NCBI GenBank assembly: GCA_944323625.1
Contig: CALUTD010000002.1
Span: 38,168-102,167, forward strand
Direction of reading: 5' to 3'
DNA: 64,000 nt
Origin: Candidatus Gastranaerophilales bacterium
GTDB lineage: Bacteria > Cyanobacteriota > Vampirovibrionia > Gastranaerophilales > Gastranaerophilaceae
In this document: positions 9,528 to 18,815 of the stretch, one piece after another
How the letters are laid out: the number at the start of each line of letters is the position of its first letter
Position numbering within the stretch: position 1 is the first letter of the stretch
The notes under the pieces: generated by a model
The model's database searches: none
Told to the model about the DNA's origin: nothing
Seen by the model: only the letters and a program-made list of their open reading frames with translations
Translations under genes and position numbers: made by a program

Positions 9528-11816
9528 TTATCTCTTTATTTTATATATTCTAAACTCTGACGGCTCAAGCTTATCAATTTCTATTGTTTTTATATTCGGT
9601 TCAATACCGTATTCAATAAAATCTTTTGAATCAGGTTCATAAATATATTCACTTGCAAGCGTATAATCAGAAGGCAGTTCTATTTTTTTGTTTTCAACCG
9701 CTTTATTAGTTTTTACAATATAGTCCATTATACCGTCAGGCATTTGTTTCAGAATTTTTTCTTCCGCCGGAAGATAGTTTGCCGCTATAACCAAACTTTC
9801 CTTTACAGTTTCTTTAGAAATCATCCAGCTTACGAAACCGTTTTTATTTTGAGTTATTATTTGAGCTTCTCCGCCTAAAGTCAATTCATTATAAAGCGCA
9901 AACCTCCTTATTGCGTCAAACCTGTTATAAAAATCTTCATCATTTTCTCTTATTAGAGAAACATCATCCTGAATTGTTGCTTCTATTCCGTCTTTCGAGA
10001 ATGATTCATCACCGTCTACATACATAACGGGCCTTTGCGCCATTTTACCGCCCGGAAGGAATTTAAATTTAAACCATTTAAAAAGAGCTTCTTCTTTATC
10101 CATTAAACCTAAAAATCGATTAACAGTTCTAAATTCACCATCTTGGTTATTGTATGTTTTTATTATTGACAAAAGTGAATTCTTTATAATTCCGCTGTTA
10201 TAATCTTGCAATTCTCTGTTGTTTGCAATAACCTCAGAAGGTATTTTTTCATAATCGGTTTTTGTATCATTACCCCAAAGAACATCAAAATTCATGTCCT
10301 GATGATATTCTTTGAAAAAAGACCCCCATAGTCTGTATTCGGCAATACAGGCGAAATAAGGAATATTTTTCTTTAAAATTTCATTAGCTTTTTTAAGAAG
10401 AAGTCTTGGAGCTCTATAGCTTATCGGTCTTAAATTTTGTTCGCTCATTTCATCTACAACAAAATCAGTATGAGAAATTCTGAAACCGTCAAAATTATAA
10501 TCTTGCTGTAAAGTCTGAAGATAGTCTAAATAAAAGTTTATCACGGGTAAATTGTAATCACCGTTTTCAAGATAAACAAAATAAAACGGTGTTTGACAAT
10601 CGGATTCCGCAAATTTTGTCACGTCGCAGCCCTTTGCATCATAATGCCTGAACATCGGATATGCACCGCATTCCGCCATTTTATCAAATACCGGAATGCC
10701 GCTTGAACACCATGCACCGTCAGGAAGTGTCCATAATCCTTCTTCTATAAGTGCATTAATAATTTCACCGCGCTTTGTTATATCTTTATCATGCTTAATT
10801 TTACCGGGTTTTGTATTCAAAATTTTTGCCACAATATTTTTTACTCTTTTTTGAAGCTTTTTTTGCTGCTCCTTTGAGGTCATATAGTTTGAAAGTTCTT
10901 TTTTCTTTGCTTCAAGCTCCTGATTAAATCTTTCATAAATAGGTTTAAACTCGGGAGTTAAATCACAAGAACCGCTTTTTAGAGTGGTTTTATAAATATT
11001 TCTTACTATTGTTACATCGTCTTCGTCAAATTCTTTTGACAATTTAATAGCGGCAAAATTTAATGATTTTGCTATTTCTTCCGTTAAGAATTTTACATCA
11101 ATCCATCTTGCAATTTCGGGATGAACCATAACTGTTTTGGAATATCTGCCGGTTTGAGGAAATACATCATAAATAACCGGATGTCCTGCAAGCTGAGCAA
11201 GAGTTATAAATATTTGAATTTGTTCTTTTGTTGTAAAACCTACATCTTCAAGCTTTTTATCCGAAAGTTTTTTACTGACTTCTTCGCTGCTGGCGGTAAG
11301 ATATGCATTGCCGAAATCGCGAGGATGAAAAGGAACCAAATATATTGTTGTTGAAAGTACATTATTATCAAGATTCCCGGCGGGAAGAATAACTATCTGC
11401 CTTAGCCAATCGATGAATTTGGCAGGGCCGGGTGTTTTCATTTCATCTGCTAATGCGGCAAGGTTTATTAATTTTATATCATGCTGTTCATGTTTTATCC
11501 AATCGGAATCAGTATAACCAAAACGTTTGACAGCACTTATTTTATCATCTTCAAATGTAAGTTGCCCATCTTTAAAAGTATCATTTATTTCAAGCTTTTT
11601 TTCCAAACAAAAAATAACTTCCTCTTCTTTTAATTCTTCAAGCGCTTTTGCCTGGGAATAAGGAAGATAACCGAATTTTTTTATTAAAGAATATAGTTCA
11701 TCTTTTCTTTTTTGCGGTATCTCTGCATGGGCATAAAGTTTTTTAATTTTTTCAAATTGAGTTCTAATAACTTCTTTTTTATTAGTACTGTTTTTCTTGA
11801 ATAAAAAATTAAACAT
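9528..11816 (-). CDS. Alpha-amylase-like (GH13-type) protein
   Basis: 762 residues without signal peptide or membrane helix. The middle contains FDGFRISHTDFVVDE (about residues 441-455), which resembles GH13 conserved region II (GFR-x-D), but the nucleophile position reads S or H rather than the usual GFRxD spacing. AEYRLWGSF at about 489 could be region III with the acid Glu. A region like DVLWGNDTK follows. It may be a divergent GH13-fold sugar enzyme acting in the cytoplasm; catalytic competence is uncertain. It is likely cotranscribed with nagZ (2 bp gap). Confidence 0.5.
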   Translation of the reverse strand: MFNFLFKKNSTNKKEVIRTQFEKIKKLYAHAEIPQKRKDELYSLIKKFGYLPYSQAKALEELKEEEVIFCLEKKLEINDTFKDGQLTFEDDKISAVKRFGYTDSDWIKHEQHDIKLINLAALADEMKTPGPAKFIDWLRQIVILPAGNLDNNVLSTTIYLVPFHPRDFGNAYLTASSEEVSKKLSDKKLEDVGFTTKEQIQIFITLAQLAGHPVIYDVFPQTGRYSKTVMVHPEIARWIDVKFLTEEIAKSLNFAAIKLSKEFDEDDVTIVRNIYKTTLKSGSCDLTPEFKPIYERFNQELEAKKKELSNYMTSKEQQKKLQKRVKNIVAKILNTKPGKIKHDKDITKRGEIINALIEEGLWTLPDGAWCSSGIPVFDKMAECGAYPMFRHYDAKGCDVTKFAESDCQTPFYFVYLENGDYNLPVINFYLDYLQTLQQDYNFDGFRISHTDFVVDEMSEQNLRPISYRAPRLLLKKANEILKKNIPYFACIAEYRLWGSFFKEYHQDMNFDVLWGNDTKTDYEKIPSEVIANNRELQDYNSGIIKNSLLSIIKTYNNQDGEFRTVNRFLGLMDKEEALFKWFKFKFLPGGKMAQRPVMYVDGDESFSKDGIEATIQDDVSLIRENDEDFYNRFDAIRRFALYNELTLGGEAQIITQNKNGFVSWMISKETVKESLVIAANYLPAEEKILKQMPDGIMDYIVKTNKAVENKKIELPSDYTLASEYIYEPDSKDFIEYGIEPNIKTIEIDKLEPSEFRIYKIKR

Positions 11817-12019
11817 ACTTCACCTCTTCAGAAAACCTTAAAATGCCCTATAATTCTTTATTTTATTAGATTTTTTAGATTTTCGCAAGCACAAAATTTC
11901 AGATGTAAAGATTTCTGTGACTAAATTTGTACGCTAAGTTTCTGAAGCGGCAAACCTAAGTATTTTTTGTTAAACAGAAATGAACAATATGTATCCTTTT
12001 GTATTTGCAATCGCAACAC

Positions 12020-12412
12020 TTAAAAATTATTTATGTTTATTTCTCCACGCATTATTTTTTTGCTTTCATGTTTTTTTGAACCAAATACATGCTTTAAATA
12101 GTCAATTATAAGTTCGGTATCACAAATTTTAGAGCAAGTAAAAAAATCAACCGCCGCATAATTATACTCAGGCCAAGTATGTATGGAAATATGACTTTCT
12201 GCAATCACAACAACACCGCTTACGCCTTGAGGTGAAAATTTGTGAAAAGATTTTTCTAAAATTGTCACTCCGCACATTTTCGCAGCATTTATCAGTGCTT
12301 CTGAAATTATATCTATATTATCAATTTTAACTGCATCACATTCATAATACTCACACAATAAATGTGACCCCAAATATAATTTTTTATTTTCTTCTTTCTC
12401 AATAATATTCAT
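12020..12412 (-). CDS. speD: S-adenosylmethionine decarboxylase proenzyme
   Basis: About 130 residues, class 1B SpeD. The self-cleavage site is visible as ESHISIHTWPE near residue 71, where cleavage before the Ser creates the pyruvoyl group, and the catalytic Cys lies in FFTCS. The enzyme makes decarboxylated SAM, the aminopropyl donor for spermidine. I chose the ATG at 12412: it overlaps the stop of the upstream aminopropyltransferase gene as TGATG, a coupling arrangement; a TTG at 12421 would add three residues. It is the last gene of the PspA-linked operon. Confidence 0.93.
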   Translation of the reverse strand: MNIIEKEENKKLYLGSHLLCEYYECDAVKIDNIDIISEALINAAKMCGVTILEKSFHKFSPQGVSGVVVIAESHISIHTWPEYNYAAVDFFTCSKICDTELIIDYLKHVFGSKKHESKKIMRGEININNF

Positions 12413-13950
12413 CAATTCCAATATCTCCAGCCCTTAAGATAATACTTTAATATCTCAGGATTATCAAGTTTTGAAGGTTTTATGTTCTCTTTAATAATAT
12501 CTTTCTCAATTATAAACGCTTTTTGAGCCAGCTCATTATCAAGATATCTTGTTTCAACATTAATTCTTATATCTTCAATATTATAAGGAATATTACCGGC
12601 AAGCATAAAGCCCCAATCACCGAACGAAGGAACGTAAACATGATAAGGCTTCACAAAAACATAGCCTGCAGCAACTAATGTTTCTTGTACACACCAATAA
12701 GCTTCGGGAGAAAAAAACGGGCTTGTCGATTGAGTCACCAATATGCCTTGTTTTGCAAGTCTGCTTCTTATCAGCTTATAAAATTCTTTACTGTATAATC
12801 TTGCAAGTGAAGAATTATTTGGATCAGGCAAATCTATTATAATTACATCATAAAAGTTTTTTGAAGTTTCTATAAATTTAAACGCATCTTCGTTATAAAT
12901 ATGTACTTTTTTGTTTAAAAAACTATCCTTATTTAATTCCTTAAATATTCTGTTGTTTTTAGCCAAATCAGTCATTTCTTTATCTAAGTCAACAACGGTA
13001 ATATTTTTAACTTCGGGGTATTTCAATATTTCTCTTGCTGCAAGACCGTCTCCGCCGCCGAGAATTAAAACTTCTTCTTTATTTTTTACTAATGACATGG
13101 GAATATGTGTCAATAACTCATGATATCTATATTCATCTATTGATGAAAACTGGACGTTTCCGTCAATAAACAACCTTATATCCTCTTTATTTTTTGTCAT
13201 TATAAGTTTTTGATACGGTGTTTGTTTCGAAAAAATAACTCTATCATCAAACACATTATTTTCCCAGTTTTTCATTAAATAATCAGAACATAAAACAAAA
13301 AATATCAATAAAACCGCAATAAAAACAGATAAAGATTTTAACTTGAAACCCTTTTTTAATGTAATCTTATCCTTAAACCAATAAAAATTTAAAATTCCGA
13401 CTAACAAATTTAAAGAACCTGCAAAAATTGAAGTATTAAATACGCCTAACAACGGTAATAATATAAAAGGAAATAACAGTGTAGCCGCAAACGCCCCTAA
13501 ATAATCCAACGATAAGACATTTGAAATATTGTCTTTAAGGTTATAATATTTTTCCATAATTCTTGTTAATAAGGGTATTTCAAGACCGATTAAAATTCCT
13601 ATAGCAAGAATAAGTATGCACATTATAAGATAATAAATTTCATCAAAAATGTAAGAATAATATAATATCGGAACACTTAGACCTCCGATAATTGCAAGGA
13701 TAATTTCAATCAAGATAAAACAATATATTAAATCTTTATTAATCAACCTTGAAATAAGAGTACCTATTCCCATAGAAGTCATTGTTAAACCTATAACTAT
13801 AGAAAACTGTTTTAAGCTGTCCCCTAAGAAATAAGATGAAACACCCCCTATTAACAATTCGTATATAATTGTACAAAAGCCGACAATACTGACTGATAAT
13901 AAAAGTATTACAGATTCTTTTGTCGTTAAAGACTTATTATTTACCGCCAC
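12412..13950 (-). CDS. speE: Membrane-anchored polyamine aminopropyltransferase
   Basis: 512 residues. The first 210 or so are about seven membrane helices, and the C-terminal 300 form a spermidine-synthase-type Rossmann domain with the SAM-site motif LILGGGDGLAAREIL, VVDLDKEM, and the DVIIIDLPDPN motif with the catalytic Asp. The fusion of a membrane domain to SpeE is known from PspA-linked polyamine clusters. The donor would come from SpeD, whose gene overlaps this stop. The exact amine substrate is not evident. Confidence 0.9.
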   Translation of the reverse strand: MAVNNKSLTTKESVILLLSVSIVGFCTIIYELLIGGVSSYFLGDSLKQFSIVIGLTMTSMGIGTLISRLINKDLIYCFILIEIILAIIGGLSVPILYYSYIFDEIYYLIMCILILAIGILIGLEIPLLTRIMEKYYNLKDNISNVLSLDYLGAFAATLLFPFILLPLLGVFNTSIFAGSLNLLVGILNFYWFKDKITLKKGFKLKSLSVFIAVLLIFFVLCSDYLMKNWENNVFDDRVIFSKQTPYQKLIMTKNKEDIRLFIDGNVQFSSIDEYRYHELLTHIPMSLVKNKEEVLILGGGDGLAAREILKYPEVKNITVVDLDKEMTDLAKNNRIFKELNKDSFLNKKVHIYNEDAFKFIETSKNFYDVIIIDLPDPNNSSLARLYSKEFYKLIRSRLAKQGILVTQSTSPFFSPEAYWCVQETLVAAGYVFVKPYHVYVPSFGDWGFMLAGNIPYNIEDIRINVETRYLDNELAQKAFIIEKDIIKENIKPSKLDNPEILKYYLKGWRYWN

Positions 13951-14179
13951 TTAATCCTCTTCGTGAATACCTGTTTCCGGATATACTGCTTTCCCTGTTG
14001 CTTGCACCATAATAATGATTATATTTTCTAACATACCAAATCGAATGAGGCCTATGATACCCCTTATACCCAGGATAACCGTATCCTGCACTTGAGTATG
14101 CTCCGCAAGCAAAATATAATATTGATAAAATACCTATAATACAAATATATACGATATATTCATAGCGTTTATTATTCAT
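13937..14179 (-). CDS. Small Gly/Tyr-rich membrane protein in PspA-polyamine operon
   Basis: 80 residues: an N-terminal membrane helix (VYICIIGILSILYFACGAY) followed by a soluble tail rich in Gly, Tyr, Ser and Arg. It overlaps the aminopropyltransferase start by 14 bp and begins 3 bp after the previous stop, so it is firmly in the operon. I do not recognise the family; small membrane proteins of this sort are found at this position in related clusters (inference). Confidence 0.6.
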   Translation of the reverse strand: MNNKRYEYIVYICIIGILSILYFACGAYSSAGYGYPGYKGYHRPHSIWYVRKYNHYYGASNRESSISGNRYSRRGLSGGK

Positions 14180-14182
14180 AAA

Positions 14183-14761
14183 TTAATCATCTCCAAATTG
14201 ATAATTGATTTCTTTAATGAATTCAATGTTATTTCCCCAAAATACAAAAAATGAAAGAATAAAAAGCCAAAAACCCATAATAAAATATGGAATATGACTG
14301 CTGCGTACTTGTTCTAATTTAAAACTTATACGGTTATTTTTATCTCCGGGCGATAATTTTAAATAGTATTTTCCGGGATTATAAAAATTAAGGCGGGCCT
14401 CAATTTTATTGTCTGATTCCGACCAGTATCCATCAGTGTCATAGCCACTTTCATGCCATAACTCTTTGTCAATCTCATATAAAGTTTCTTTATTCTCGTC
14501 TAAAACCTCGGCAGTAAAATCGGAATATGAATTTTTACCGTTAAAATTTACTTTAAAATACACAATTAAAGGCTTTTTAGATACGGTAATCGGACCCACT
14601 ATCTGTCCATTTATCGTATTATATCCATTAGCAATTGTTTTTATCGGTTTTAAGTTGAACAAACAACTAACAATGCAAAGTATAACGAAAATCAACATTA
14701 TAATACAAATATTATTATAAAATATTTTATTAATCTTCTTTAAATTTGGGTTTATTTTCAT
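14183..14761 (-). CDS. Two-helix membrane protein of the PspA-polyamine operon
   Basis: 192 residues: TM1 at about 18-38 (ICIIMLIFVILCIVSCLF), an extracytoplasmic beta-rich domain of about 110 residues (NGQIVGPITVSKKPLIVYFK onward), then TM2 near 158-175 (IPYFIMGFWLFILSFFVFW) and a short tail. No catalytic motif is seen. Genes with this topology occur beside DUF4178 and DUF350 genes, so a role in the same membrane module is inferred. Confidence 0.65.
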   Translation of the reverse strand: MKINPNLKKINKIFYNNICIIMLIFVILCIVSCLFNLKPIKTIANGYNTINGQIVGPITVSKKPLIVYFKVNFNGKNSYSDFTAEVLDENKETLYEIDKELWHESGYDTDGYWSESDNKIEARLNFYNPGKYYLKLSPGDKNNRISFKLEQVRSSHIPYFIMGFWLFILSFFVFWGNNIEFIKEINYQFGDD

Positions 14762-14770
14762 TTTATATTC

Positions 14771-15616
14771 CTATAATACAACGGTAAAATCGGCCATAAA
14801 GAAAACAATTATTGCAAAACATACAATACTTGCAAATTCTAATATACCTGCAGCAACATTGTTGGCTTTTATTTCTGAATTTATATTAACATTTCTGATA
14901 ATGAAATTACAAAGAATAAACCTGACAACAGGCAAAAATAAGAATATAGCGGCTAAATCGACAGCATATAAAATTACATTTTCAGTCAGAGTTGTTGAAT
15001 CACCTAAAGTAGCCTTCATTAAAATGAGCCCCATTGCAATAATATTTCCGCCTAAAGCAATACCAACCGCATAATTATCTTTTTCAAGCTCTTCATGAAC
15101 AGAATAAGGGGTAAGTCTATCATATAATTTTAAAAATAAAAACATAAATAAAATACCGAGAATATAGTATATAATACTTGAAAGAATACCGCCGTACTCA
15201 CCCGTTACACATGCAGAAGCAATTAAGCCCGTAGCCAAGTAAACAGCAAAATAAACTGCAGCAGTTCCAATATTTTTATCTACGAGAATTTCCTTCTTAG
15301 AATCAAACTTATTTAACAAAATTTTATCTGCAGCAAAACCCGATAAAGTCATTAACAAAATTCCTGCAAACGCATAAGCAATGTATAATAATAAATCAAT
15401 TCTGAATAAATTACCTTCAGGCCCGACAAACGCACCGGCCAAAACAGAAACAATACCAAGCATGTATCCGGAAAAAGCAAACAATGCCGTAGAATTCTTT
15501 TCCTTTACCTGTTCTTCAACTTTAAAAGGAGAAAATTTGTCAAATAAAACTCTGGCTATAAATAACATTACACAAGAAGCAGCAATGTATATTAAACTGG
15601 ATAAAATAGGATTCAT
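14771..15616 (-). CDS. DUF350 family membrane protein (YjfL-like)
   Basis: 281 residues with two copies of the DUF350 unit, each of about four helices; the repeats begin near SSLIYIAASCVMLFIARVLF and near SIIYYILGILFMFLFLKLYD and share the pattern D-x-x-(S/T)P(F/Y)-V-x-E-E-(L/V). DUF350 proteins such as E. coli YjfL are partners of PspA-like and DUF4178 proteins. Its ATG overlaps the stop of the DUF4178 gene (ATGA). Transport or membrane-stress roles are inferred only. Confidence 0.85.
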   Translation of the reverse strand: MNPILSSLIYIAASCVMLFIARVLFDKFSPFKVEEQVKEKNSTALFAFSGYMLGIVSVLAGAFVGPEGNLFRIDLLLYIAYAFAGILLMTLSGFAADKILLNKFDSKKEILVDKNIGTAAVYFAVYLATGLIASACVTGEYGGILSSIIYYILGILFMFLFLKLYDRLTPYSVHEELEKDNYAVGIALGGNIIAMGLILMKATLGDSTTLTENVILYAVDLAAIFLFLPVVRFILCNFIIRNVNINSEIKANNVAAGILEFASIVCFAIIVFFMADFTVVL

Positions 15617-16314
15617 CTTTTATTGCCTCCTTTTTCATTTAAATAAACAGTAATTTGGGAAGGTTTCATTTTTTGACAATAGTACACCCGATATTCACTA
15701 TCCCCCCATCTTTCAACACTTATAGAACGAGTTCCGCTTTCGAAATCCCAATAATAAAATTTCTCGGCTCTTGAATCATCACAAAATTTATAAAAAGTTG
15801 CCTTATCGGAATCAGTATAAACAAAATTGGCATTTTTGTATTGCAAAGTGCCGCTTTCCGTTTCGTCAATAATATCCAATTTGGCGGGTGTTAAATTTAA
15901 ATCCCTGTTGTTAAGAGTAAGTTTTTCCAAAACAACACTAACTATTGTTTCGTCATCATCTTCAATTTCTACCCAAACTTTTTCACCGTCACCCTTATCA
16001 CATTCAAGTTCATACCAATAATACTCACCCTGCCGATATAAGTGTTTAGCCAGTACTTTTAAGTTTATCTCATCACTGTTATCACCGACACCTGTCAATT
16101 TGAATATACCGCCTTTATCTAAATTCAGAACATGTAATTCCTTTTCGGGAACTTTAGAAAGAGATTTTGTTAATAGATTATTTCTGTAAACCAATGCTGC
16201 AATTAAAACAACAGCTAATATTAAAAACCAAATAAGCATAAATACTTCTCCAACTACAACGGCAAAAATACTAACGAATATTATAAAAACAAAAACAACA
16301 AATATGTTATTCAT
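15613..16314 (-). CDS. DUF4178 domain protein (YjfK-like)
   Basis: 233 residues: two hydrophobic helices at the N-terminus (about 1-45), then a beta-rich domain with the DUF4178 pattern (GGIFKLTG, YYWYELEC, WVEIEDDDE, later FYYWDFESGTRSISVERWGD). E. coli YjfK is the equivalent in the yjfIJKL cluster. It sits 12 bp after pspA. Function is unknown; its constant association with PspA and DUF350 suggests a membrane-stress or membrane-modification complex. Confidence 0.82.
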   Translation of the reverse strand: MNNIFVVFVFIIFVSIFAVVVGEVFMLIWFLILAVVLIAALVYRNNLLTKSLSKVPEKELHVLNLDKGGIFKLTGVGDNSDEINLKVLAKHLYRQGEYYWYELECDKGDGEKVWVEIEDDDETIVSVVLEKLTLNNRDLNLTPAKLDIIDETESGTLQYKNANFVYTDSDKATFYKFCDDSRAEKFYYWDFESGTRSISVERWGDSEYRVYYCQKMKPSQITVYLNEKGGNKR

Positions 16315-16326
16315 AAAAGATCCTGC

Positions 16327-17097
16327 TTAATTTTCATCTAACTGAGATTTTTGATCTGCTAAATTATCTTGTGGCGCATTAGTTTTCTGATTGTCCGAAA
16401 TTAGTTTTGATTTCATTTCCTGTAATGAAATTTGAACATCAGGAGAATAAGATGAACCTATTGCGGCATTTATTTCTTTGTCAACGTCGCTTTCAATATA
16501 AATCATATTATCGTATGCAGTAGCCAGTGCTTCTTCTTCATCAAGCTTGCTTTTCATGTTTTCCAACATTGCAACCGTAGAATCATTACTCATTGATACA
16601 AGTTGCTTATTAATCTTTCTTGTTGATTTTGCAACTTTATAGCGTGCTTTCATTGTTGTTAATTCACTTTCCCATTTTTTTATTTGGTTGCGTATGGAAA
16701 CAATTTTACCTTCCATTTTTTGCTCTAGAGCTATATTTGTTTTTAAACTTTCTGTTAATTTGACAGAATCTTCAAGCGCATTATTCTTCTTTGTTAAAGC
16801 TTCCGAAGCGAGTCTGTCCGCCTCTTCCTGTGAAATTTGTCCCATTTTTGCATTTTGAAGAATTATTAATGCTTTTCTTTCATAATCAACAGCAATTTGT
16901 TTTTTCTCTTCCAATTGTCTTTGTAGTGAAATTGAAAGTGCTTTGATTTCTGCAAGTCCTCTCATACTTTCATCATAATCTGATTTAAGGTCGCGAATTG
17001 ACTGTTCTGCCATATTTACAGGATTCTCAACTTTATTTAATAGCGCATTTAAACTTGATTGGCAATATTTAAAAAACCTTGTTATTAAACTGTACAT
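16327..17097 (-). CDS. pspA: PspA/IM30 family membrane-remodelling protein
   Basis: 256 residues, almost entirely coiled-coil. It has the ESCRT-III-like PspA pattern: N-terminal amphipathic helix (MYSLITRFFKYCQSSLNAL), NPVNMAEQSIRDLKSDYDE, then long helices through VSIRNQIKKWESELTTMKAR. PspA binds stressed inner membranes and limits proton leak. There are no PspF/PspBC partners here; the operon instead matches the YjfJ type, with DUF2170 upstream and DUF4178 downstream. Confidence 0.88.
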   Translation of the reverse strand: MYSLITRFFKYCQSSLNALLNKVENPVNMAEQSIRDLKSDYDESMRGLAEIKALSISLQRQLEEKKQIAVDYERKALIILQNAKMGQISQEEADRLASEALTKKNNALEDSVKLTESLKTNIALEQKMEGKIVSIRNQIKKWESELTTMKARYKVAKSTRKINKQLVSMSNDSTVAMLENMKSKLDEEEALATAYDNMIYIESDVDKEINAAIGSSYSPDVQISLQEMKSKLISDNQKTNAPQDNLADQKSQLDEN

Positions 17098-17109
17098 TTA
17101 TTATCTCCT

Positions 17110-17502
17110 TTATTTCATAAAACCGACAAAATCGTTAACATATTCATGCATGGCTATAATTAAGCTGTCAATAGAGCCTTTTAACTCATTTAAATCCAAG
17201 TTTTCCAATTGAAGAGTATCTCTAAATAAAACATTTTCTCCTTCTTCATCAAGAACAAAAGCTCCGTGAACCAAATTTCTGTTCATTTTTAATAATTTAG
17301 ACAGAACTTCAGGATTATTTTTGTCTTTAAGTTTTAAAATAAATTGTTCAAGAACAATTATAGGGGCTTCGCAATCTATAATAAGACCGTTAATTCCCTG
17401 ATTTTTGTCTGTAATGATAACTAATTCATTTTCTGCATCTTCTTTTTCGATTTCATACCCAAGTTCAAAAAGGTATTGCTTTACAACTTCAAAATTCACC
17501 AT
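17110..17502 (-). CDS. DUF2170 family protein (YjfI-like)
   Basis: 130 residues, soluble, acidic. The sequence (FELGYEIEKED, GLIIDCEAPIIVLEQFIL, LLKMNRNLVHGAFVLDEEG) follows the YjfI/DUF2170 pattern, and its position immediately before a PspA gene is the same as in E. coli yjfI-yjfJ. It may be a cytosolic partner or chaperone of PspA; this is inferred from context. Confidence 0.78.
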   Translation of the reverse strand: MVNFEVVKQYLFELGYEIEKEDAENELVIITDKNQGINGLIIDCEAPIIVLEQFILKLKDKNNPEVLSKLLKMNRNLVHGAFVLDEEGENVLFRDTLQLENLDLNELKGSIDSLIIAMHEYVNDFVGFMK

Positions 17503-17516
17503 AATAACCTCATTTT

Positions 17517-17888
17517 TTATGTTTTATATTTGTTTTCAAAATAACTATAGGCAGTATTAAGTTTGGCTACAACTTGTTCTGCCAGTTGACGTTTCTTTTC
17601 ATCATTATTAAATTTATCAGGATGATATTTTTTTAATAAAAATCTGTACTGTTTTTTTATTTCTTCAAAAGAAGCCCCTTGCGGCAATTCCAAATTTCCG
17701 TAATATTCCTGTTCCATTTTCTCTTCAGAAGATAAAACTTCGCCGGCATTATCAGCGTATGTTTGGCGAAAACATTGTTCTTGTTGAAAAAAAGAATCTA
17801 AATCAACATCGGCAATACCTCCATCGGAAGTATTATTTGAGTTTATATTACTTCTTATTATGTTTATAGCTCGTTTTAAAATGCCCAT
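17517..17888 (-). CDS. J-domain (DnaJ-like) protein of the PspA operon
   Basis: 123 residues. The C-terminal 60 residues are a J-domain: helix II with EIKKQYRFLLKKY, the invariant HPD motif (YHPDKF), and helix III with QVVAKLNTAYSYF. The N-terminal half is unrelated and polar. J-domains recruit and stimulate DnaK, so this gene may bring Hsp70 to the PspA assembly. It is the first gene of the nine-gene minus-strand operon ending with speD, and its ATG at 17888 probably lies just after the operon promoter. Confidence 0.85.
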   Translation of the reverse strand: MGILKRAINIIRSNINSNNTSDGGIADVDLDSFFQQEQCFRQTYADNAGEVLSSEEKMEQEYYGNLELPQGASFEEIKKQYRFLLKKYHPDKFNNDEKKRQLAEQVVAKLNTAYSYFENKYKT

Positions 17889-17943
17889 ATAGAGATTTTA
17901 TCATATTTCTAATATTTGTAAACAAATTAAAACCTGTTTTTGT

Positions 17944-18714
17944 TCACCACGGATAATCGTTTTTTATCTGCCACCCATCAATCATTATCAATGCAGCACA
18001 GGCATTACCGCTAACACTAAAATCTCCGCCTACACTATTCCCCAAAGCCGCATTTTTACTGCAAGCTCTGTGAACATCATTACCCAAAATTTCTTCTCTT
18101 GTGTACATTGCATGCGGTTTATAACAGCCTCCGTATCCGCCCGGATAAATTCCCGATGATAACTTGTTAAGTACAGGAGAACAAGCTTCATCATATCCCA
18201 ATGTTGAAGTATTTACCAAATAAAAATTAAAAATATCTCTTCCTGATTTATTCGGCCCCTTATCCCCGTTTAAATCAACATGAAACATAACTCCTCCCGA
18301 ACTTCTGACTGCACCTAAAAAACTGCCGTTACTAAGAACTGCACCATATTGTATATTAGTGCTAAAATGTGTTTTTCCATCTAACAAAACAGGAGTTCGT
18401 CCTTCAGAATAACAATCAACAAAAGTATCACATTTTTTTGCAATATTTAGATACGGTTCAAAATATTCTTTCATAAAATCAAATATACTAAGCTGAGTAT
18501 CAAAATCTGTTATATATACTCCTGTTGCAGCCTGATAATTTTGCGCCGCTTGAAGTAGTGTTGTATACATCTTTTTTAATTCCGAAACAGTTTCTTGCTT
18601 CTGCCAGTTTGCATAAATCAGACTTACACAAATTACGGCTATTATACCTATAATTACAAGGGTAATCAAAACTTCTGCGAGTGTAAATGTCTTTCTTTTT
18701 ATAATTCTTAACAT
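17944..18714 (-). CDS. Type IV prepilin-like protein, no G-tract, divergent regulator
   Basis: About 256 residues. A short basic leader (MLRIIKRKT) precedes FTLAEVLITLVIIGIIAV, the prepilin helix with Glu at +5 from the expected cleavage before F. The C-terminal globular part has the shared motif DLNGDKGPNKSGRDIFNFY, cysteines and the ending WQIKNDYPW. I chose the ATG at 18714 (aaggataac upstream) over 18744, because the longer form would put extra residues before the basic leader and overlap the operator repeats. A small HTH gene reads away on the other strand. Confidence 0.82.
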   Translation of the reverse strand: MLRIIKRKTFTLAEVLITLVIIGIIAVICVSLIYANWQKQETVSELKKMYTTLLQAAQNYQAATGVYITDFDTQLSIFDFMKEYFEPYLNIAKKCDTFVDCYSEGRTPVLLDGKTHFSTNIQYGAVLSNGSFLGAVRSSGGVMFHVDLNGDKGPNKSGRDIFNFYLVNTSTLGYDEACSPVLNKLSSGIYPGGYGGCYKPHAMYTREEILGNDVHRACSKNAALGNSVGGDFSVSGNACAALIMIDGWQIKNDYPW

Positions 18715-18737
18715 ATTGTAATTGTTATCCTTGTTTA

Positions 18738-18768
18738 TACACATATATACCTATTTTTACACATATAT
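18738..18768. promoter_or_regulatory. Direct-repeat operator candidate between prepilin and HTH gene
   Basis: The 11-mer TACACATATAT occurs at 18738-18748 and again at 18758-18768, spaced exactly 20 bp, about two helical turns. It lies just upstream of the prepilin start on one side and 48 bp before the HTH gene on the other. This spacing fits a protein binding twice on one face of DNA. Binding by the adjacent HTH protein is inferred. Confidence 0.5.
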
Positions 18769-18815
18769 TACTAAAAATCAAGATATATGTATATAAATAA
18801 GTAAGAGGCAAAAAA

